Shown: positions 1 through 7,188 of the stretch, piece after piece
Numbering within the stretch: position 1 is the first letter of the stretch
How the letters are laid out: every line of letters begins with the position of its first letter
Origin: an uncultured Prevotella sp.
GTDB taxonomy: Bacteria > Bacteroidota > Bacteroidia > Bacteroidales > Bacteroidaceae
Direction of reading: 5' to 3'
DNA length: 10,792 bases
Assembly: GCA_937880835.1 (NCBI GenBank)
Contig: CALGRN010000100.1
Location: 1-10,792, forward strand
Notes under the pieces: model-generated
The model's input: the letters and a program-made list of their open reading frames with translations, nothing else
Told to the model about the DNA's origin: nothing
The model's database searches: none
Made by a program: the position numbers and the translations under genes

Positions 1-1856
1 CCATTGAAAAAGGAAAGATAAAGGCTAAGAAAGTGGATGATAACACTGCGGCAGAGGTTGAAATACAGGTGCATCTTTCGCCCGGAATATCATCAGATAA
101 GACAATAGATGCGTTGTATGCATTCTCCGATTGCGAGATAAACATATCACCAAACTGCTGCGTTATAGAAGATAACAAACCGAAATTCCTTACTGTCAGC
201 GATGTGCTTCGCAGCGGAGTGGATCATACAATGGGGCTTTTGAGGAAAGAACTTGAAATACGTCGCGGTGAGTTATTGGAGCAATTATTCTTCTCTTCTT
301 TGGAAAAGATATTCATAGAGGAGCGCATATATAAGGGAAAACCTTTCGAGAACGCTGCCGATATGGATGCGGCATGCGAATATATCGATGAGAGACTGAC
401 TCCGTTTTATCCGCAGATGATACGCGAAGTGCGCAAAGACGACATTCTGAAACTGCTTGAAATAAAGATGCAACGCATTCTGAAATTCAGCAAGAACAAG
501 GCAGATGAGTCTATTGCAAAGATGAAAGATGAAGTGGAAAGCATCGAACACGACTTAAACAATATGACGGACGTTACGATAAAATGGTTTAAGTTTATCA
601 AGGAAAAATACGGAAAAGAGCATCAAAGACTTACGGAAATAAAGAATTTCGACACCATAGAAGCAACAAAAGTTGTCGAGGCAAACGAAAAACTGTATAT
701 AAACAGACAGGAAGGGTTTGTCGGAACGAGCCTGAAAAAAGACGAATTCGTATGTAATTGCTCCGATATTGACGATATAATCATATTCTATCGTGACGGA
801 AAATACAAGATAATAAAGGTTGCAGACAAGATTTTCGTAGGCAAGAACATCATTCATGTGCAGGTGTTTAAGAAGAACGATAAGCGCACTATATATAATG
901 TGGTTTACCGTGACGGCAAACAAGGCTACTATTTCATAAAGCGTTTCAACGTTACAAGTATGACACGCGACAAAGAATACGACCTTACACAAGGCACAGC
1001 AGGTTCAAGAGTATGTTATTTTACAGCCAATCCGAACGGTGAAGCAGAAATAATCAAGATAACACTCGACCCCGATGCGAAGCGAAAAAACATGTTCTTG
1101 GAGCGCGATTTCTCTGAGGTCATGATTAAAGGACGTAACTCAAAAGGAAATATTCTTACCAAGAAATCAGTACATCGTATAGGATTGAAAAGTCATGGGC
1201 ATAGTACGCTCGGCGGAAGAAAGGTGTGGTTTGATACCGATGTCAATCGTATCAACTACGAAGAACGCGGACGTTTTCTCGGCGAATTTTATGATACAGA
1301 CTCCATTCTCGTGGTTCTTGACAACGGAGATTTCTATATAAGCAACTTCGATGCAAGCAATCACTATGAAGACAATATAAAAATCATAGAGAAATGGGAT
1401 GAACATAAAGTTTGGTGCGCGGTACTTTTCGATGCCGACAACGAAGGTTATCCGTATCTGAAACGCTTCATGATGGAAGCCACTAAGCGTCATCAGAACT
1501 ACATCGGAGATAATGCAGCAAGCAAACTTGTCGTTCTCACCGATGAAGTTTTTCCGCGAATAAAAGTTACTTTCGGCGGAAATGATGCCTTCCGCGAACC
1601 TATCGAAATAGACGCAGAGCAGTTTGTAGGAGTCAAAGGCTTCAAAGCTAAGGGCAAACGACTGTCCACATGGCAGGTTGAAAGCATCGAAGAGATAGAG
1701 CCGATACGTGTTCCCGAACCAGAAAAGGAAGAAGACAACGAGGATAAGGATATTGAAGAAGACCTTGATCCGGACAAAGGAAAGAGCCGTCAGCAAGTGA
1801 TTGACGAGATAACAGGGCAATTAAACCTGTTTGCGGATGACGAGATAACAACATGA
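1..1856 (+). CDS. parC: DNA topoisomerase IV subunit A, C-terminal part (5' end outside window)
   Basis: The frame is open from base 3 with no stop, so the GTG at 33 is an internal Val codon and the gene starts outside the window. About 618 residues are visible of a family usually near 900. The catalytic Tyr and winged-helix region lie upstream. Visible parts are the end of the breakage-reunion core (NTAAEVEI, PGISSDKTIDALYAF), a long helical coiled-coil segment (about nt 240-640), then the beta-rich C-terminal DNA-wrapping domain (about nt 650-1700) with segments I know from Bacteroides ParC (EANEKLYINRQEGF, STLGGRKVWFD, VKGFKAKGKR). An acidic tail ends in ITGQLNLFADDE. With ParE, the enzyme decatenates daughter chromosomes and relaxes supercoils in an ATP-dependent reaction. 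The next gene overlaps its stop codon. It could be annotated generically as gyrase/topoisomerase IV subunit A; the tail and CTD fit the Bacteroidetes ParC group better than GyrA. Confidence 0.93.
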   Translation, partial: IEKGKIKAKKVDDNTAAEVEIQVHLSPGISSDKTIDALYAFSDCEINISPNCCVIEDNKPKFLTVSDVLRSGVDHTMGLLRKELEIRRGELLEQLFFSSLEKIFIEERIYKGKPFENAADMDAACEYIDERLTPFYPQMIREVRKDDILKLLEIKMQRILKFSKNKADESIAKMKDEVESIEHDLNNMTDVTIKWFKFIKEKYGKEHQRLTEIKNFDTIEATKVVEANEKLYINRQEGFVGTSLKKDEFVCNCSDIDDIIIFYRDGKYKIIKVADKIFVGKNIIHVQVFKKNDKRTIYNVVYRDGKQGYYFIKRFNVTSMTRDKEYDLTQGTAGSRVCYFTANPNGEAEIIKITLDPDAKRKNMFLERDFSEVMIKGRNSKGNILTKKSVHRIGLKSHGHSTLGGRKVWFDTDVNRINYEERGRFLGEFYDTDSILVVLDNGDFYISNFDASNHYEDNIKIIEKWDEHKVWCAVLFDADNEGYPYLKRFMMEATKRHQNYIGDNAASKLVVLTDEVFPRIKVTFGGNDAFREPIEIDAEQFVGVKGFKAKGKRLSTWQVESIEEIEPIRVPEPEKEEDNEDKDIEEDLDPDKGKSRQQVIDEITGQLNLFADDEITT

Positions 1857-2734
1857 TGCGAGATATGAGAGCAAATGCAATGATAATGCGTGTTATGTGC
1901 ATGATAATGTTTCTGATGACATCCGTTGCTTCCGCGATGTCTCAAACTGACAGTACGAATGCCGAAACAGTATCTTGCGCATTGCGGGACAAAGTCATTT
2001 CACTTGCTCCTAAAACACTCATAACCAATACAAGAATGCTTGGCATAGGAACGGTGGATATTCTCGACACTTATCTTTCACCCGAAAAATACACCGGAAT
2101 CGAGCTTCGTTTCATCTCACATACCATACGCAGAAAGGGATTTGATAAGATTTCACGCGGTATTATTCATCAAGGAAGCATCTCACGCACAGAAAACAGA
2201 GCCGGAACAGCAACCGAAATGGCAGGTATGTACAGCTTCGGTTATGCTTGGTATTATAACCGCGACTTGCTTGATATGCGTCTGAATATAAGAGCAGGTT
2301 GTATGATTGATGCCAATGCGGGATTTATTTACAACACCAGGAACGGCAACAATCCGGCGCAGGCACGATTGTTTATGAACATAACACCAACGGTTGCAGC
2401 TTCCTATTGCTTTGACATCGGCAATCATCCGTTTGCTGTTAATTATGAACTTGCAGTTCCTTTGCTCGGTTTAATGTTCAGTCCTGCATACGGACAATCA
2501 TATTATGAAATCTTCTCGGAAGGCAATTACGACCACAACATAGTTCCCACAACGTTTGTCTGTGCCCCGTCAATGCGCCAGATGCTTACGTTCGATTTCA
2601 CACTTCTGCGCACCGTATGGCGGATAGGTTATCTCGGCGACATGTATCAGGCAAAGCCAAACAACCTTAAAACACATGTCTATACTCACTCTATAATAAT
2701 AGGAATGGTGAAAAGGTTTTCTATCGTGAAATAA
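1853..2734 (+). CDS. DUF3316 family exported protein
   Basis: A 293-residue protein of unknown function that resembles the Bacteroidetes family DUF3316. Its first ATG overlaps the topoisomerase stop codon (ATGA), so it is probably translationally coupled. A second ATG follows directly, with more at residues 10 and 12, so the true start is uncertain. Residues about 10-28 form a hydrophobic, Met-rich signal peptide; a cut after Ser30 would leave Gln31 at the new N terminus. The mature part has alternating hydrophobic and polar stretches with many aromatics (YSFGYAWYYN 127-136, PLLGLMFSPAYGQSYYEIF 203-221, RIGYLGD 257-263), consistent with beta strands of an outer-membrane or periplasmic protein. 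It ends in a hydrophobic strand followed by KRFSIVK. The family assignment rests on recalled motifs; barrel topology is inference. The S41 lipoprotein gene begins 16 bases downstream. Confidence 0.78.
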   Translation: MMRDMRANAMIMRVMCMIMFLMTSVASAMSQTDSTNAETVSCALRDKVISLAPKTLITNTRMLGIGTVDILDTYLSPEKYTGIELRFISHTIRRKGFDKISRGIIHQGSISRTENRAGTATEMAGMYSFGYAWYYNRDLLDMRLNIRAGCMIDANAGFIYNTRNGNNPAQARLFMNITPTVAASYCFDIGNHPFAVNYELAVPLLGLMFSPAYGQSYYEIFSEGNYDHNIVPTTFVCAPSMRQMLTFDFTLLRTVWRIGYLGDMYQAKPNNLKTHVYTHSIIIGMVKRFSIVK

Positions 2735-2750
2735 AAACAACTTACCGCAA

Positions 2751-3764
2751 ATGACTATTAAACAACTGTTCTCATCCCTTATAATTTCAGCAGCTTTTCT
2801 TTCACTTGCTTCCTGTGTCAGCGAGGAAGAACACTCAAACGATCCGCGAGGCAACTTTGAAGCTTTGTGGCGTATCTTCGACGAGCGTTATTGCTTCTTC
2901 GAGCATAAGGAAATCGATTGGAACGAAGTGCACACTCGCTATTCGCGCCGTATAGACGATGACATGTCGGAGTCTCAACTCTTTGAAGTGTTGGGCGATA
3001 TGCTTAGCGAACTGCGTGACGGACATGTGAATATGTACTCGCCTTTCGACATCTCACGCAATTGGACATGGCATGAGAACTATCCTTCCAATTTCAGTGA
3101 CACGCTGATGAGAAAATATCTGAACACCGATTATAAGATTGCAGGCGGAATAAAGTATCGAGTTCTCGACGACAACATAGGATATATGCGGTGTGAAAGT
3201 TTCGCAAACAATATCGGAAGCGGTAATCTTGATGAGATATTGCTGTTTCTCGCACCATGCAACGGACTTATAATAGATGTTCGCAACAATGGCGGTGGTA
3301 TGATAACAACAGCTGAGAAACTTGCTGCAAGGTTTACGAACAAAGATATTCTCGTAGGATACATGCAGCACAAAACAGGAAAAGGGCATAACGATTTTTC
3401 TGAAATGAAAGAGCAATGGATTAAACCTTCGAGCGGCATAAGATGGCAAAAGCGTGTTGTTGTGATTACAAACAGGTCTGTTTACAGTGCTGCCAACGAG
3501 TTTGTAAAATACATGCAGTGTTGTCCTTACGTTGAAACGGTAGGTGACAAGACTGGTGGCGGCGCAGGTTTGCCTTTTTCAAGCGAGCTGCCAAACGGCT
3601 GGGCAGTACGCTTTTCAGCGTGTCCGATGTATGATAAAGATAAGAAACTGACGGAATTCGGCATTGAACCGGACTATAACGTTGCAATAACTGATGCCGA
3701 TTTCCTGCGGGGAGAGGACACCATAATAGAATTTGCAAGAAAGATATTGAAAGAAAAAAGATAG
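2751..3764 (+). CDS. S41 family peptidase, lipoprotein
   Basis: A 337-residue cell-envelope serine peptidase-like protein. Residues 1-22 are a lipoprotein signal peptide ending in the lipobox LASC, with Cys22 as lipidation site. The next residues, VSEEEHS, resemble the acidic export signal that sends Bacteroidetes lipoproteins to the cell surface. A helical N-terminal part (about 35-100) contains DGH with His92. The S41 core follows: GLIIDVRNNGGG (172-183), then NRSVYSAANEF with the expected nucleophile Ser246, then GDKTGGGAG (265-273). CtpA-type enzymes have a catalytic Lys 25 residues after the Ser; here residue 271 is Gly, so this is not a Ser/Lys enzyme and probably uses a His-based, tricorn-like site. 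No PDZ domain is evident. The closing TEFGIEPDYNV is typical of these short Bacteroidetes S41 proteins. Substrate unknown. It likely shares a transcript with the two genes upstream. Confidence 0.88.
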   Translation: MTIKQLFSSLIISAAFLSLASCVSEEEHSNDPRGNFEALWRIFDERYCFFEHKEIDWNEVHTRYSRRIDDDMSESQLFEVLGDMLSELRDGHVNMYSPFDISRNWTWHENYPSNFSDTLMRKYLNTDYKIAGGIKYRVLDDNIGYMRCESFANNIGSGNLDEILLFLAPCNGLIIDVRNNGGGMITTAEKLAARFTNKDILVGYMQHKTGKGHNDFSEMKEQWIKPSSGIRWQKRVVVITNRSVYSAANEFVKYMQCCPYVETVGDKTGGGAGLPFSSELPNGWAVRFSACPMYDKDKKLTEFGIEPDYNVAITDADFLRGEDTIIEFARKILKEKR

Positions 3765-3893
3765 AAGCGGTAGCGTTTCTTATACCTATAAAACGCATTG
3801 ACGTATCATTATATAAGCATTGTTTTATTTTAATGGCATTGCTTTATTTCTTACAAAGATACGATTATATTTCACATGTGTTTTATTACATGA

Positions 3894-3978
3894 ATGCAAA
3901 AGTTATTGTTTTGCATCCTAAAAGCTATCCTTTCATCGTGCAAAAGCTATTGTTTTGCACGATGAAAGGATAGCTTTT
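3894..3978. repeat. 22-bp-period palindromic repeat array A
   Basis: Four units begin at 3898, 3920, 3942 and 3964, each exactly 22 bp apart. Each has a 15-bp core AAAA-N7-TTTT (with minor change) and a 7-bp spacer. The N7 cores are GTTATTG, GCTATCC, GCTATTG and GGATAGC, the last being the reverse complement of the second. Because units 2 and 4 are inverted copies, 3920-3945 and 3953-3978 form a perfect 26-bp inverted repeat with a 7-nt loop. Unit 1 has its own 8-bp arms (3894-3901 with 3909-3916). As RNA this would be a very stable hairpin without a following U-run. It is an intergenic, non-coding, REP-like element; function unknown. Confidence 0.9.
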
Positions 3979-4207
3979 GAATATCGATTTCCAACACGTT
4001 GATACACAGGTGCATATATATCGCATACCAATAGCGGCGGCAATATCTGTTTATATAAGTGGAATAAGGTATTGGTGAAACTTTTAAACAAGGGTGCAAA
4101 CAGCAATCTATATGTATTATTCGGTTATGAATTTGGAAGACTTCAATACCAAATGACATTCAACTGTTTATTTCTACCCTTGCGTAAGATATAAAACGCA
4201 TAAAAAT

Positions 4208-4293
4208 AAAGAGTCGAAATACAAAACATACGATGTTTTTCTTTATTGCAAAACAAAGACTAACAACATGATATATTTGTATTTCGACTCTTT
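4208..4293. terminator. Long-stem hairpin between convergent genes, probable bidirectional terminator
   Basis: A perfect 18-bp inverted repeat (4208-4225 with 4276-4293) encloses a 50-nt loop, which contains a smaller hairpin (4223-4229 with 4233-4239). On the minus strand the stem begins 8 bases after the kinase-like gene's stop codon and is followed by T-rich sequence; on the plus strand the right arm runs into TTTTT (4291-4295). The position fits termination of both converging transcripts. The long loop is unusual for a simple intrinsic terminator. Confidence 0.7.
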
Positions 4294-4301
4294 TTGTTCT
4301 G

Positions 4302-4925
4302 TCATTCGTCAATGAACTTCAACAAGAAATCTACTGCTCCGTTAACACCGAACTTGCCTATATCCAATGCTATGTCGTAGTTTCTGCAATCATACCAATC
4401 TCGTCCCGTAAAGGTTTTAGTGTATGTCTCGCGCATATAGTCGTTGTCCATAATCATCTCCAAAGCATCACTTTCACTAACGTTATATTTCTTTATCACG
4501 CGTGCAATGCGATGTTTCATTGACGAATAAAGGAAAATTTTCAAAGCATTGGGCGTTTCTCTGAATACATCGAAAGCGCATCTTCCTATTATTACACAGC
4601 TTTCTTGTGCTGCAATCTGCCTCATTGCCAACGATTGTGCGGCGAACAACCTACGTGGTGTTATGTCGCTTGCAGTGGCAGCGTATTCGTTTTTCGTAAT
4701 AAATCCTTGATAGAATTGTGCAAAATCATCCCACCAAGAAGTGCGCTTCTCTTCTATTTTACTTGCTTCATCCTCTGTGATGTTGAATTTTTCGGCAATA
4801 GCTTTTAATATCTGCCGGTCTATCAGTTTAATTCCCAAACGCCTTGCTATCTCCATTCCAATCTCGTGACCACCCGTTCCGAACTGTCGGTTGATGGTTA
4901 TGACAAATCTTTCGTTCCTGTTCAT
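4302..4925 (-). CDS. Cytidylate kinase-like family protein
   Basis: A 207-residue cytoplasmic P-loop kinase-like protein of the 'cytidylate kinase 2' type, common in Bacteroidetes and distinct from the canonical Cmk. The nucleotide-binding loop is INRQFGTGGHEIG (11-23), which lacks the GK[ST] of a classic Walker A motif but matches this subfamily's GSGG-type loop. Downstream are RRLGIKLIDRQIL (28-40), VIIGRCAFDVF (111-121), a core strand KIFLYSS with the RIARVIKKY lid-like helix (129-147) and RNYDIALDIG near the end (181-190). The family resembles CMP/dCMP kinases, but the real substrate is not established. The start is preceded by GGGAG with 5-nt spacing, unusual for this group. The closest promoter-like match upstream (TATATTTTG, 4990-4998) has one extra base relative to the consensus. 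The GHL10 gene lies 187 bp upstream on the same strand, so the two may or may not be co-transcribed. Confidence 0.85.
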   Translation of the reverse strand: MNRNERFVITINRQFGTGGHEIGMEIARRLGIKLIDRQILKAIAEKFNITEDEASKIEEKRTSWWDDFAQFYQGFITKNEYAATASDITPRRLFAAQSLAMRQIAAQESCVIIGRCAFDVFRETPNALKIFLYSSMKHRIARVIKKYNVSESDALEMIMDNDYMRETYTKTFTGRDWYDCRNYDIALDIGKFGVNGAVDFLLKFIDE

Positions 4926-4930
4926 GGCAT

Positions 4931-4935
4931 CTCCC
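4931..4935 (-). promoter_or_regulatory. Shine-Dalgarno-like site GGGAG
   Basis: Minus-strand AAAGGGAGA ends a few bases before the ATG of the kinase-like gene, with a 5-nt gap between GGGAG and ATG. The other starts in the window (DUF3316, DUF4491, rlmH, PepO) have A-rich leaders without such a site, so this one stands out and supports the chosen start. Confidence 0.5.
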
Positions 4936-5112
4936 TTTCTTTAAATGAAATTAAACAATAACAAAATGCTTTCACGCAGTAAATATAATCAAAATATATA
5001 TTATATCCAAATAATTGTAAACAAATTGACTATAATTCGTTCATTATCAATCATAAAGAGAGCAATCAGATGTTAAACGGCAAGGAATTATGCAGAGGTT
5101 GATATATAACAC

Positions 5113-6768
5113 CTAACGCTTTATTATGAAATTTCCTATTCTGTGCGTTATTCCTTTTTTGTTTATGCTCCTTACGGTATATACTCCTTCGGGCAGCTTG
5201 CTTATGTTTACGATATTGGAAGAATAAGAACGTGTTGCAATTACAACTCCGCTTATGCTTTCTATTGTTATGTAATCGGCATCCAAGACAGAAGATTTCT
5301 TGGGCAGTTCAAGACGTATTCCGTCGTTTTTAAGCAGTCGTTTATTCGCTATTGCAGTCTGCTTCTTCATTTGAAGCGGCTCACTCTCGTTTCCATATCT
5401 GTCAACAGCCGTCACCGCGTAATAATATTCCTTGTCTGTATTTATGCTTATGGACGTGCCTTTCCTGCGCATACTTATAATGTTTCTTGCATCGTTCACA
5501 TCAACGGGATATACTTCCGATGCATATACATTATATAATAAATAGGGAGAATCGTTGCGATTTGATGCCCCACTCCACTCCAACGTGGTTTTGTTTTCAT
5601 ATACATTCACTTGCATTGACAACGGAGACGAGGGCGATTTCTTTCCTTCCCACGTCATGGCAGGTATCATTGCAGGATAGCGATTGAATGTGTTTGCGGT
5701 GTAATTGTAAATTCCTTTCACATCATCTGTAAAGAATTTGCTTCGGAAGAAAGCATGCCCCATACCATATTGTCGCAATACATTCATCTCTCGCGTTATC
5801 GTTTCGAGATCCCAGTTCTTTTCAGACGGATGCATGAAATATATTCCCAATCCTGCCGAAATTATTCTTCCGTAGCTCTGTTCAGCCCAATCGATGGCGA
5901 AAGGATAAAACTGGTCGCCTTTAAAATACATCATCGGAAACAGCGCATCCATTAATCCTGTGCGCAACCATCCTTGTGCGTCTTGGCAAACTTTTGTGTA
6001 TGCGTTCCATCCATGACTCCAAAATCTCGTCAAATCATCAAACTTTCCAATGGGAGAACAACTCATCTTGACCCACGCTTTTTCTGTTTTGACGGCATTA
6101 TATATTGCTTTTACGATGCTTGTTATATTCTCCCGTCCTTCCTGACGACTTATTTTGATATTCCATGTCTCCGGATATCTTATGTAATCAAGGTGAATTC
6201 CGTCTATATCATAATTGCGCGTAATCTCTCTGCACATATCAGCCAGATAGCCGGCAGTTTGCTTTGACTCCGGATTCATATAACCTTCTGCCCCTATCTT
6301 ACGTATCATTGACGGATATTTATTGCGCAGTTGCCTGCATCCGTAAGCATTCCATTTGCCTACCGGTATTGTTACTATCCACGCATGAAGTTCCATTCCG
6401 CGTTTATGACATTCGTTTATGGCAAACAAAAGTGGGTCATAACCGGGACTTTTTCCGGGAAATCCCGACAGACAACCGTCCCAACTCTCATATTCGGAGG
6501 GATATATCACAGTTCCGCGTATGCGTGTCTGCAACAGCACAGTATTGATATTGGCTTGTTTAAGTTTGTCGAGGATATTGCAAAGTTCCTGCTTTTGCTT
6601 CATTACAGAGCGTTCCGACTGTGCATAAGAATGCGGCCAGTCAATCCCTCCGATAGTTGTCAGCCATACAGCGCGTACCTCATGTTTCGGCGCATCTGCT
6701 GTCGTATCTTGCGAATAGGCAAATGTTGCGAGCAGCGAGCATATAAGCAGTGTATATATTCTAAGCAT
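5113..6768 (-). CDS. Exported GHL10-family glycoside hydrolase-like protein with C-terminal sorting-like domain
   Basis: A 551-residue exported protein. Residues 1-19 are a signal peptide; cleavage after Ser19 gives Gln20. The GHL10 (former DUF187, 'family 10 glycosylhydrolase') TIM-barrel domain covers about 29-365, recognised by EVRAVWLTTIGGIDWP (30-45), NTVLLQTRIRG (75-85), RGMELHAWI (123-131) and DGIHLDYIRYP (189-199), whose acidic Asp194 may be catalytic. A fibronectin III-like domain follows (about 383-466, ending YYYAVTAVDRYGNES). The last 70 or so residues contain GVVIATRS, NISKLPEGVYTVRS and NFIIKR, the pattern of type IX secretion sorting domains. Relatives are thought to act on cell-wall or other polysaccharides; the substrate here is unknown. 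A promoter match lies about 95 bp upstream. The leader has no clear Shine-Dalgarno site. Confidence 0.9.
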   Translation of the reverse strand: MLRIYTLLICSLLATFAYSQDTTADAPKHEVRAVWLTTIGGIDWPHSYAQSERSVMKQKQELCNILDKLKQANINTVLLQTRIRGTVIYPSEYESWDGCLSGFPGKSPGYDPLLFAINECHKRGMELHAWIVTIPVGKWNAYGCRQLRNKYPSMIRKIGAEGYMNPESKQTAGYLADMCREITRNYDIDGIHLDYIRYPETWNIKISRQEGRENITSIVKAIYNAVKTEKAWVKMSCSPIGKFDDLTRFWSHGWNAYTKVCQDAQGWLRTGLMDALFPMMYFKGDQFYPFAIDWAEQSYGRIISAGLGIYFMHPSEKNWDLETITREMNVLRQYGMGHAFFRSKFFTDDVKGIYNYTANTFNRYPAMIPAMTWEGKKSPSSPLSMQVNVYENKTTLEWSGASNRNDSPYLLYNVYASEVYPVDVNDARNIISMRRKGTSISINTDKEYYYAVTAVDRYGNESEPLQMKKQTAIANKRLLKNDGIRLELPKKSSVLDADYITIESISGVVIATRSYSSNIVNISKLPEGVYTVRSINKKGITHRIGNFIIKR

Positions 6769-6864
6769 ATTGATTTCTGTTTCGTTTGATTTTTTACGCT
6801 GATATCAATGCAGGCATCGGCAATGTAATCAGCATTCTTGTCTCAAAGTGTAATTTCTTGCGTG

Positions 6865-6897
6865 CAAAGATAGTAAAAAACGGCGATATATTGGAAA
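6865..6897 (-). promoter_or_regulatory. Bacteroidetes-type promoter for the GHL10 gene
   Basis: Minus-strand TATCTTTG (6865-6872) matches the -7 consensus TAnnTTTG exactly. TTTC at 6894-6897, 21 bp upstream, is a 3-of-4 match to the -33 element TTTG. Transcription would start near 6860, giving a leader of about 90 nt before the ATG at 6768. Confidence 0.65.
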
Positions 6898-7013
6898 TAA
6901 CTTACATGCAAACAACGAATATAATGACTGTTGTATTCATCATATTAAAAAAACATATTTAGTTATTCTCACTTGTTTTGTTTATGAAAATCGGGACAGT
7001 AGTTATCTTATAG

Positions 7014-7048
7014 AAAAACAGTATATAGAAAACTACTCTATATACTGT
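7014..7048 (-). terminator. Intrinsic terminator of tRNA-fMet
   Basis: A perfect 11-bp inverted repeat (7018-7028 with 7038-7048) with a 9-nt loop starts 3 bases after the tRNA's CCA end. On the minus strand it runs into five T residues (complement of 7014-7018). This is a standard intrinsic terminator layout. Confidence 0.85.
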
Positions 7049-7051
7049 CTT

Positions 7052-7127
7052 TGGTTGCGGAGGCAAGACTCGAACATGCGACCTCCAGGTTATGAGCCTG
7101 GCGAGCTACCAACTGCTCCACTCCGCG
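7052..7127 (-). tRNA. Initiator tRNA-fMet (CAT anticodon)
   Basis: The 76-nt cloverleaf is complete with an encoded CCA. Minus-strand parts are acceptor CGCGGAG with CTCCGCA, D stem GAGC/GCTC, anticodon stem CCAGG/CCTGG with loop CTCATAA, variable AGGTC, and T stem GCATG/CTTGC with loop TTCGAGT. Two hallmarks mark it as initiator rather than elongator: the unpaired C1-A72 at the acceptor end, which allows formylation and blocks EF-Tu use, and the A11-U24 pair. The anticodon stem has the G30-C40 and G31-C39 pairs but A29-U41 instead of the usual G29-C41, and the T stem contains a U-U mismatch (52/62). It has its own promoter and terminator, so it is a single-gene unit. Confidence 0.95.
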
Positions 7128-7188
7128 ATATTAATCAATTAAAAAACAATTAATGAAAAAGATTCTACTCTCTTTTCATTTGCGTTTG

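Larger units (their letters stand above)
3765..4301. other. Convergent intergenic region, 537 bp
   Basis: AT-rich DNA between the ends of the S41 gene and the minus-strand kinase-like gene. It holds a weak 6-bp inverted repeat just after the S41 stop (3773-3778 with 3791-3796), the 22-bp-period array at 3894-3978, and the long hairpin at 4208-4293. A minus-strand open frame of 70 codons runs across 3947-4159, but it overlaps the hairpin array and shows no family resemblance, so I do not call it. Positions 3986-4190 show nothing I can name. Confidence 0.7.

Noticed and set aside
33..35. GTG as start codon of the topoisomerase gene
   Set aside because: The frame is open upstream to the window edge with family-like residues, so this codon is internal.
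3773..3796. Terminator directly after the S41 gene
   Set aside because: Only a 6-bp stem (GCGTTT/AAACGC) with a 12-nt loop and no T-run directly after it; too weak to call.
3854..3861. Minus-strand TATCTTTG, an exact -7 promoter match in the convergent gap
   Set aside because: No TTTG-like box lies 19-21 bp upstream and no minus-strand gene follows. An antisense transcript into the S41 end is possible but unsupported.
3894..3985. The 22-bp-period array as a CRISPR array
   Set aside because: Units are only 22 bp with 7-bp spacers, half are inverted, and no cas genes are present. CRISPR repeats are longer, direct and separated by spacers of about 30 bp or more.
3947..4159. 70-codon minus-strand open frame
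   Set aside because: It overlaps the hairpin array, has no recognisable family features and no promoter, and is probably a chance frame.
4990..4998. Promoter TATATTTTG upstream of the kinase-like gene
   Set aside because: The box has one extra base and possible TTTG partners lie 9 or 23 bp away, neither at a normal spacing.
6331..6789. 152-codon plus-strand open frame opposite the GHL10 signal-peptide end
   Set aside because: It is Cys- and Tyr-rich antisense translation of a recognised gene, with no family features.
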